From Anaerolineales bacterium (lineage in GTDB: Bacteria; Chloroflexota; Anaerolineae; Anaerolineales; Villigracilaceae), in assembly GCA_014860745.1 (NCBI GenBank), contig JACZJC010000049.1:1-64000 (forward strand): a stretch of 64,000 nt of DNA, read 5' to 3'. A model generated the notes under the pieces. It was not told where the DNA came from, did not search any database, and was given only the letters and a program-made list of their open reading frames with translations. Position 1 is the stretch's first letter; every line of letters begins with the position of its first letter. The position numbers and the translations under genes are program-made. Positions 57,656 to 64,000 of this stretch are shown here, piece by piece.

Positions 57656-57754
57656 GTTGGTCGAGTAGCCGAAGGCGTATCGAGACCAACAAGTTGTAGA
57701 ATAACGCGATATAACTTGAAACAAGGTGGTTTCGACTGCTTGCGCTCAACCACC
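57656..57754. repeat. Paired inverted REP-like units, pair 4, between aroC and aroKB
   Basis: GTTGGTCGAGTAGCCGAAGGCGTATCGAGACCAAC and GGTGGTTTCGACTGCTTGCGCTCAACCACC. Confidence 0.82.
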
Positions 57755-57771
57755 GAAGCCTATATGAACCT

Positions 57772-59301
57772 ATGACCCATATCTTCCTTTACGGTCCCCC
57801 AGGGACAGGCAAATCCACCATCGGCAAATTGCTGGCGCAGAATTTACGCCTGCCATTCATTGACCTTGACCGCGTCATCGAAACAAACGCGGGCATGTCC
57901 ATTTCGCAGATCATGGAAGGACAGAGCGAATCCGCTTTCCGTGAGATGGAAACATCCGCGCTGAAATCCCTCACCCCGTCCCCTCTTCCTGAGGGAGAGG
58001 GGCAAGGGGTGAGGGATAGCGTCATCGCCCTCGGTGGCGGTGCATTGCTCCGTGACGAAAACCGCGCATTCGCAGAATCCAACGGAAGCGTCCTTCTGCT
58101 CATGGCGGAGCTGCCCACCTTGCTGGAACGCATGAAAAAAGAATCGGGAAAACGTCCGTTGCTGGCTGGTGATCTGAGAACAAAACTCACCGTCCTGTTG
58201 GAAAAACGCAGCGAACATTACAACTCCTTCCCGCTAAAACATCATGTAGATGGAAAACCTGCCGAGCAAAATGCGTATCTCGCGCAAGTTGCGCTGGGCA
58301 GGCATCACCTCTCCGCAATGGGCGAATATGATGTCATCGTAGGGCAAGTTTCTAACGTGCCAACCCTACCGAATCCCATCATCGTCACCGATGAGAACGT
58401 GGCGAAATTTCACCTTGAAAAAATCCAAACCCTCTTCAACGCCAAATCTGTTATCGTGCCTGCTGGGGAAAAGCACAAAAGACTCGAAACAGTTTCCCAT
58501 CTGTGGAAAACTTTCCTTGAAAACGGATTGGACCGCAAGAGCACAGTCATTGCTCTCGGCGGCGGCGTGATCGGCGACATGGCGGGCTTTGCCGCCTCCA
58601 CCTACATGCGCGGCGTCGATTGGATCGGCATCCCGACAACCCTGCTTTCGATGGTGGACGCTTCGCTCGGCGGGAAGACTGGATTCGATCTACCTGAGGG
58701 GAAAAATCTCATCGGCTCGTTTTACCCGCCGAAACTTGTTCTGGCTGATCCGCAATTCCTTGAAACATTACCCGAACGCGAAATGCGCTCAGGCATGGCG
58801 GAAGTGGTCAAGCATGGCATCATCTCCGACCCTGATTTATTCGCCATGTGCCAGCGCGGCATGGACTGGGTAAAAGCCAATCTCGAAGAAGTGATCAAGC
58901 GCGCGATGGCGGTGAAGATTCAAGTCATCGAGGAAGATCCATACGAAAAGGGAATTCGCGCGAAATTGAATCTCGGTCACACGGTTGGTCATGCAGTGGA
59001 ACTTGTCAGTAAATATAAATTGCGGCATGGAGAGGCGATCTCCATTGGCATGGCGGCTGAGGCGAGGTACTCTGCTCGGGTGGGGCTGGCAGCCGCCGGC
59101 TTGGTTGAAGCGATCGAGGCGACGTTGTCGGCATTAGGTTTGCCCATCCAAATTCCCGAAGGAATGCCGCGGGAAGAAATCATCCGCGCAATGAGGGTGG
59201 ATAAAAAGAAGAATGCGAAATCCATCCGTTTTGCGCTGTCGATTGAAATTGGTAAAGCGGAATTGATGGATGTCGATAATCTGGAGTCGGTTTTGGAGTG
59301 A
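57772..59301 (+). CDS. aroKB: Fused shikimate kinase / 3-dehydroquinate synthase
   Basis: FLYGPPGTGKSTIGKLLAQNLRLPFIDLDRVIE (AroK) and VIALGGGVIGDMAGFAASTYMRGVDWIGIPTTLLSMVDASLGGKTGFDLPEGKNLIG (AroB) in one ORF. Confidence 0.94.
   Translation: MTHIFLYGPPGTGKSTIGKLLAQNLRLPFIDLDRVIETNAGMSISQIMEGQSESAFREMETSALKSLTPSPLPEGEGQGVRDSVIALGGGALLRDENRAFAESNGSVLLLMAELPTLLERMKKESGKRPLLAGDLRTKLTVLLEKRSEHYNSFPLKHHVDGKPAEQNAYLAQVALGRHHLSAMGEYDVIVGQVSNVPTLPNPIIVTDENVAKFHLEKIQTLFNAKSVIVPAGEKHKRLETVSHLWKTFLENGLDRKSTVIALGGGVIGDMAGFAASTYMRGVDWIGIPTTLLSMVDASLGGKTGFDLPEGKNLIGSFYPPKLVLADPQFLETLPEREMRSGMAEVVKHGIISDPDLFAMCQRGMDWVKANLEEVIKRAMAVKIQVIEEDPYEKGIRAKLNLGHTVGHAVELVSKYKLRHGEAISIGMAAEARYSARVGLAAAGLVEAIEATLSALGLPIQIPEGMPREEIIRAMRVDKKKNAKSIRFALSIEIGKAELMDVDNLESVLE
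57968..58015 (+). repeat. Palindromic CCCTCACCCC...GGGGTGAGGG repeat inside the AroK part
   Basis: CCCTCACCCCGTCCCCTCTTCCTGAGGGAGAGGGGCAAGGGGTGAGGG, encoding SLTPSPLPEGEGQGVRD. Confidence 0.88.
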
Positions 59302-59303
59302 CG

Positions 59304-59738
59304 ATGAAAATATTGATTTTGCACGGACCGAATTTAAATTTGCTGGGAACCCGCGAGCCTGAGGTTTATGGCTCGATGACGATGGATGACATCAATAAAA
59401 AGATGATTGCATTGGGAAAAGAATTAGGTGCAGACGTGACCTGCCTGCAATCGAATCATGAAGGCGCATTGATTGATGCGCTGCACGATGCGCGGACGTG
59501 GGCTGCGGGTGTGGTGTTCAACCCGGGCGGGTATACGCATACTTCGATTGCGTTACGGGATGCAATCTCTGCGATTCAAATCCCTGTCGTCGAGGTGCAT
59601 CTTTCGAACGTGTATGCGCGCGAAGAGTTTCGGCATACGTCGCTGGTGTCGGCGGTGTGCAAGGGCAGGGTGACGGGGTTTGGCTGGAGATCGTATGAAT
59701 TGGGTTTGCGCGGGCTCGTTGATATAATCAGAATGTGA
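59304..59738 (+). CDS. aroQ: 3-dehydroquinate dehydratase, type II
   Basis: MKILILHGPNLNLLGTREPEVYG; FNPGGYTHTSIALRDAI. Confidence 0.95.
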   Translation: MKILILHGPNLNLLGTREPEVYGSMTMDDINKKMIALGKELGADVTCLQSNHEGALIDALHDARTWAAGVVFNPGGYTHTSIALRDAISAIQIPVVEVHLSNVYAREEFRHTSLVSAVCKGRVTGFGWRSYELGLRGLVDIIRM

Positions 59739-60502
59739 ACACTCAAATCATTCCGACAACGGAACCTTTTTTTCTTCCTGGCGGGCGCACAGGCGTTTTG
59801 CTGACGCACGGCTTCACGGGTGCGCCCAAGGAAATGCGCTGGATGGGAGATTATCTCAATGAACAGGGATATACCTGTCTGGGGATTCGCCTGGCGGGAC
59901 ATGCCACCGACCCAGAAGATATGATCCGCTCCCACTGGACCGATTGGGCTGCTTCTGTTGAAGACGGCTTTCATCTGCTCTCTGGCAGTGTCGACCGAAT
60001 CTTCCTTGCGGGGCTTTCGATGGGCGGTGTGCTGTCGTTGTTGATGTCCACACGGTTGGACGCGGCAGGAGTGGTGGCGATGTCTACGCCGTACAAGCTG
60101 CCTGATGATCCCCGCCTGCGGCACATCGAATGGATCAGCAGGATTGTTTCCTACATGCCCAAGAGCGATGAAGAACCCGGCGCAAGTTGGTTCGACAAGG
60201 AATCTTTCAAAGATCACGTGTCGTATCCGCAGAATCCCGTGCGCTCAATCGGGGAGTTGAACAAATTGCTCGGGGAGATGCGCGCTGCGCTGCCGAACCT
60301 GCACGTGCCAGTACTATTAATCCATTCAAGGGATGATAAATATGTGCTCCCTGAAAATATGGAAATGATCTTTGCTGATCTGAAAAATACGTCAGACAAG
60401 ACGAAGGTTTATATAACAGGGTCAGGCCACGTCGTCACGCGCGATGCGGCTCGTCAGCAGGTGTTCGATTTGGTGCGGGATTTTATCAAACGCGTGGAAT
60501 GA
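59735..60502 (+). CDS. Alpha/beta hydrolase (carboxylesterase-like)
   Basis: GVLLTHGFTGAPKEMRWMGDYLNEQGYT; LAGLSMGGVLSLL; GTG start overlapping the aroQ stop. Confidence 0.88.
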   Translation: MNTQIIPTTEPFFLPGGRTGVLLTHGFTGAPKEMRWMGDYLNEQGYTCLGIRLAGHATDPEDMIRSHWTDWAASVEDGFHLLSGSVDRIFLAGLSMGGVLSLLMSTRLDAAGVVAMSTPYKLPDDPRLRHIEWISRIVSYMPKSDEEPGASWFDKESFKDHVSYPQNPVRSIGELNKLLGEMRAALPNLHVPVLLIHSRDDKYVLPENMEMIFADLKNTSDKTKVYITGSGHVVTRDAARQQVFDLVRDFIKRVE

Positions 60503-60533
60503 AACCTGACAGGTCTTTTTCAGAAAGGAAACC

Positions 60534-61652
60534 TTGAATCGAAATCTTTTTTTCATTGCTGCCGCCCTTTTGCTGTGGGGGCTTGGTGAGGGGATGTTTT
60601 TTAATTTTGTGCCGATCCGTCTTGAAAACGAATTCTTGTTGAATAAACAACAAGTGGGTTTTGCTTTAGGCGCGTTCGGGTTTTTCATGGCCATCACGCA
60701 CATCCCTGGCGGCCATCTCGCGGACCATATTGGCAGGCGCCCGTTGTTGATCACCGCCTGGCTGTTTGGCGTCGTCTCAACCTTGATGATGGGCGTTGCA
60801 AAATCGCTGCCCATTTATCTGGTGGGGCTCTTTGCGTATGGATTGACTGCCTTCGTAGCTTCGCCGCTTGGAAGTTATGTAACGGCCGCGCGCGGAAAAT
60901 GGGAGGTGGGCACCGCGCTCTCCCTCACAACAGCAACGTTCAGCCTGGGCATGTCGCTTGGACCTGTGACGGGCGGCTGGATTGCCGAACATTATGGAAT
61001 GAATTCAAGTTATCTCGTAGCGTTTGGGACCTTTGTGATTTCCACCTTGTTCGTGATCTTCATCCACCCGCAGCCGATCGATGGCCACGACCCCGCTTCT
61101 CCGCCGATAAATCTGTGGAGGAATACACGCCTCATCAATTTTGTGATGATCTATGCCTTTGCGGTTTTTGCATTGTACCTTGCCCAGCCACTCACGCCGA
61201 ATTTTCTCAAAGGGGTGCGCGGACTCACCTTGAGCGAAACAGGCTGGGTCTTTTCCGCGGGCGCGCTGGGGAATTCCCTGCTGGCGATCTTCTTCAGTCG
61301 TTTCAACCCGCGCCGTGGATTTTTATTTGCTCAAATGCTGGTTGCCGTGTTTGCCCTGCTGATCTGGCGGGGAGCGGGTCTGCCGGTTTTCATGCTCGGT
61401 TATTTTCTGCTGGGCGGATTCCGCGCGGCGCGCCCGATGGCATTGGCGCAGGCTCGCGGTCTGGTGCACGACTCGCAGATGGGCATCACCTATGGCACGA
61501 TGGAAACGGTCAGCGCAATTATTTTCATCGTTGCCCCGCCGATTGCCGGATTTATCTTTGAGCGCGATCCTTTCTTTGTGTATCCGTTATCGGTCGGGTT
61601 GATTGCTGTTTCAGTTATCATCGGTTACTTTTTCTCCCCGCAAAAGACATAA
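60534..61652 (+). CDS. MFS transporter
   Basis: 12-TM-like; GGHLADHIGRRPLLITAWLFG. Confidence 0.9.
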   Translation: MNRNLFFIAAALLLWGLGEGMFFNFVPIRLENEFLLNKQQVGFALGAFGFFMAITHIPGGHLADHIGRRPLLITAWLFGVVSTLMMGVAKSLPIYLVGLFAYGLTAFVASPLGSYVTAARGKWEVGTALSLTTATFSLGMSLGPVTGGWIAEHYGMNSSYLVAFGTFVISTLFVIFIHPQPIDGHDPASPPINLWRNTRLINFVMIYAFAVFALYLAQPLTPNFLKGVRGLTLSETGWVFSAGALGNSLLAIFFSRFNPRRGFLFAQMLVAVFALLIWRGAGLPVFMLGYFLLGGFRAARPMALAQARGLVHDSQMGITYGTMETVSAIIFIVAPPIAGFIFERDPFFVYPLSVGLIAVSVIIGYFFSPQKT

Positions 61653-61734
61653 ACCGTAAGGGCGACCCGCCTAGCGGGAGCAGGTTGTCCCGAAGATATT
61701 GATGGGTCGCCCCTACTGATGAAAGGTAAACCCC

Positions 61735-62373
61735 ATGCTCGAAATCGTTCCCTTCACTCTTGGACCTGCACAAACGAACGCTTATCTTGTTGCCGACCCC
61801 GAAACTACGGAGGCCATCGTCATAGACCCTTCCTGGGATGGACATCTCATTTTAAAAGCCGCGCAGGATCGCGGCTGGCGCATCGGTCATCTTTGGTATA
61901 CGCATGCGCACTTCGATCACATCGGCGGAGCTGCGGCGATCGCGGATGCTTTGAATCCACTGCCGCATGTGGCCTTGCATCCCGATGACCATATTCTCTG
62001 GCGGGCGGGTGGTGGTGGCGCGAAATTCGGATTTGATATCGATCCCGGCCCCGAGCCGACGATTGATTTTGTGCACGGCATGAAGCTCAAACTTGGTTCG
62101 AATGAATTTGAAGTCCGTTACACGCCGGGGCATACCAAAGGTCACTGCGTCTTATACGTTGAAAAGGAAAGCATTTGTTTTTGCGGCGATCTCATTTTCA
62201 ATGGCAGTGTGGGCCGCACCGACCTGCCCGGAGGCGATTGGGATACTTTGGAGAACAGCATCCGCACGCAAATTTTTACCATGCCCGATGATACGCGGTT
62301 GCTGTCGGGCCATGGCCCCGAAACAACCGTGGGATATGAAAAACAATTCAATCCCTTTGTAGGTACATCATGA
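61735..62373 (+). CDS. MBL-fold metallo-hydrolase (glyoxalase II-like)
   Basis: WYTHAHFDHIGGAAAIAD; YTPGHTKGHCVLYV; FCGDLIFNGSVGRTDLPGGD. Confidence 0.92.
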   Translation: MLEIVPFTLGPAQTNAYLVADPETTEAIVIDPSWDGHLILKAAQDRGWRIGHLWYTHAHFDHIGGAAAIADALNPLPHVALHPDDHILWRAGGGGAKFGFDIDPGPEPTIDFVHGMKLKLGSNEFEVRYTPGHTKGHCVLYVEKESICFCGDLIFNGSVGRTDLPGGDWDTLENSIRTQIFTMPDDTRLLSGHGPETTVGYEKQFNPFVGTS

Positions 62374-63260
62374 AACATGCTGTGGGAATCAGCCTCGGCA
62401 GTTCGAAGCGCGATAAAAGCGTGAAGGTTAATCTCAAAGGTGTAGAGATTCTTGTCGAACGCATTGGCACGGATGGCGATATTGAGAAGGCGCGCCAGAT
62501 GTATCTGGATTTGGATGGCAAAGTGGATGCCTTCGGCGTCGGCGGTGTGGATCTTTATTTACGTCTGGATGAAAAGGAGTATCCGCTTCATGCCGCGCTC
62601 AAGCTTGTCTCCGGTGTCAAGCAGACTCCACTCTGTGACGGGCGTGGACTCAAGCACACTCTCGAGCGGCGCGTGTTTCAACTGGCAAAGCCTCAACTGG
62701 GAGATATTCGATTTAACCAGGCGTTCGTCCCTGTCGCGGCTGATCGGATCGGGTTGGCTGAAGCAGTTGCCGAGGTCGCAGAAAGAACCGTGTTCGGTGA
62801 TTTGATGGTTGCCCTGGGAGTCCCGCTCCCCATTTATGGAATCCCCGCATTTAAACGAGTCGCAAGAGTCATGCTGCCTTTTGTCAGTCATTTCCCCATG
62901 AGCATGATCTTCTACGGCAGCGACGGCGCGGAACATGAGCCGAAGTATGTGAAATATTTTGAAGAATCAGATTTGATCGCAGGCGATTTTTTGTTCATGC
63001 GAAAATACATGCCGAAGAATCTGACTGGCAAGACCATCGTGACCAACACAACCACGGAAGATAATATCGCCCTGCTCAAAGAGCGCGGGGTGAAACGGGT
63101 CATCACCACCACGCCGCGCTACGAGGGCCGTTCATTTGGCACAAACACCACTGAAGCCATGCTCACCGCCTACGCGGGCAAAGGACGAAGACTGACGGAT
63201 GATGAATTGAATGAATTAATTGACGAATTGGGGTTGAGACCAACGGTTATCGAATTTTAG
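62370..63260 (+). CDS. Conserved protein of the type sometimes labelled quinate 5-dehydrogenase
   Basis: Intact 296-aa ORF overlapping MBL gene stop; label from memory of similar Chloroflexota proteins, activity not supported by sequence alone. Confidence 0.55.
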   Translation: MKHAVGISLGSSKRDKSVKVNLKGVEILVERIGTDGDIEKARQMYLDLDGKVDAFGVGGVDLYLRLDEKEYPLHAALKLVSGVKQTPLCDGRGLKHTLERRVFQLAKPQLGDIRFNQAFVPVAADRIGLAEAVAEVAERTVFGDLMVALGVPLPIYGIPAFKRVARVMLPFVSHFPMSMIFYGSDGAEHEPKYVKYFEESDLIAGDFLFMRKYMPKNLTGKTIVTNTTTEDNIALLKERGVKRVITTTPRYEGRSFGTNTTEAMLTAYAGKGRRLTDDELNELIDELGLRPTVIEF

Positions 63261-63271
63261 GCGAGGATGGA

Positions 63272-63310
63272 ATCAAAAAAAGGATGACCAAGATCATCCT
63301 TTTTTTTATT
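63272..63310. terminator. Bidirectional intrinsic terminator between convergent genes
   Basis: AAAAAAAGGATGAccaagaTCATCCTTTTTTTT. Confidence 0.88.
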
Positions 63311-64000
63311 TACTGAACAACCTGGTCCAGATATTTCAAACCAGAACCCGTATTGAATATAACGATCTTTTCGTCCGGTTTTACCCACTTCTGTTTTACC
63401 AATTCTTCGAGCGCGGCGAGGCAGGCGGCGCCTTCGGGGGCGGCGAAGATGCCTTCCATGGCGGCCAGTTTTTTCTGGGCCTGCATCAATGCCTCATCGC
63501 TGACGGCTACCGCTGTGCCGTTGCTTTCGCGGATGTTGGAGAGAATGATCCGGTCGGCGAAGCTCTTCGGTACTCGCAAGCCGGATGCCACAGTTTGGGC
63601 GCCCGGCCAAAAGTCACAGAATGAGGCGCCTGCATGGAAGGCTTTCGGAATTGGAGCACATCCTTCTGCTTGCACAGAAATTATGCGCGGACGTTTTGTA
63701 TCTGCAAGCCAGCCGAGGGTTTCCATCTCGGCAAAGGCTTTCCACATGCCGACGAGTCCAGTCCCGCCGCCGGTGGGGTAGAGGATCACATCGGGCAAGG
63801 TCCAATCGAAGGCTTCCGCGAGTTCGTAGCCCATGATTTTTTTGCCTTCAACGCGGTAGGGTTCCTTGAAGGTGGAGACATCGAACCAGCCTTCTTCGCG
63901 CGCCTTGATGCCTGCCATCTTCGCCGCATCGCTGATGAGGCCGTCCACAAGGATCACTTCTGCGCCTGCAATGCGGCTTTCCTGAATGTTTGCGTTGGGC
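63310..64000 (-). CDS. Threonine synthase-like PLP enzyme, partial (continues past window end)
   Basis: YPTGGGTGLVGMWKAFAEM; EGIFAAPEGAACLAALEELV; frame open to window edge. Confidence 0.85.
   Translation of the reverse strand, partial: PNANIQESRIAGAEVILVDGLISDAAKMAGIKAREEGWFDVSTFKEPYRVEGKKIMGYELAEAFDWTLPDVILYPTGGGTGLVGMWKAFAEMETLGWLADTKRPRIISVQAEGCAPIPKAFHAGASFCDFWPGAQTVASGLRVPKSFADRIILSNIRESNGTAVAVSDEALMQAQKKLAAMEGIFAAPEGAACLAALEELVKQKWVKPDEKIVIFNTGSGLKYLDQVVQ

Noticed and set aside
60899-61561. Plus-strand 220-aa ORF overlapping the MFS gene in another frame
   Set aside because: MFS frame has coherent TM and family motifs; alternative frame is Arg/Cys/Pro-rich noise of GC-rich DNA.
1-64000. 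Search by eye for rRNA, tRNA and prophage structural genes
   Set aside because: None recognised; a tRNAscan/Infernal run would be decisive, so absence is not claimed firmly.

Overview
The window looks like a chromosomal segment of a Chloroflexota (Anaerolineae-like) bacterium; this is inferred from gene content and style, no taxonomic search was run. It has two parts. (A) About 1-9.6 kb is an accessory, partly AT-rich island. It holds the 3' end of a HerA-like ATPase gene, an AbrB/PIN toxin-antitoxin pair, a tight three-gene cassette (DGQHR-domain protein / unknown 440 aa protein / DPPY DNA methyltransferase), a minus-strand cassette around a membrane-anchored phosphoribosyltransferase, an MNT/HEPN/DUF2283 cassette, and a broken REP-associated (RAYT, Y1 HUH) transposase among REP-like hairpins. 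(B) About 9.6-64 kb is mostly housekeeping: OsmC, YhhN, PolX, Prs, ferritin, RadC, acylphosphatase, MiaB, two-component systems, many GT39-like membrane proteins, RsmG, CoaBC, and a complete chorismate operon (aroH-aroF-tyrA-aroA-aroE-aroC-aroKB-aroQ). The main observations are: (1) a 25-aa leader ORF rich in Trp/Phe/Tyr codons (MLKSARWFAFYFYYGFRGSVAVGGA), with a near-consensus promoter just upstream and an intrinsic terminator just downstream, immediately before aroH, which looks like an aromatic amino-acid attenuator; (2) 7-bp-period repeats and palindromic repeats inserted in frame inside several enzymes of the same aro operon; (3) the DGQHR/unknown/methyltransferase cassette; (4) the membrane-PRTase cassette, with an unannotated 31-aa membrane peptide that resembles the PRTase membrane anchor. 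No rRNA, tRNA or CRISPR array was recognised.
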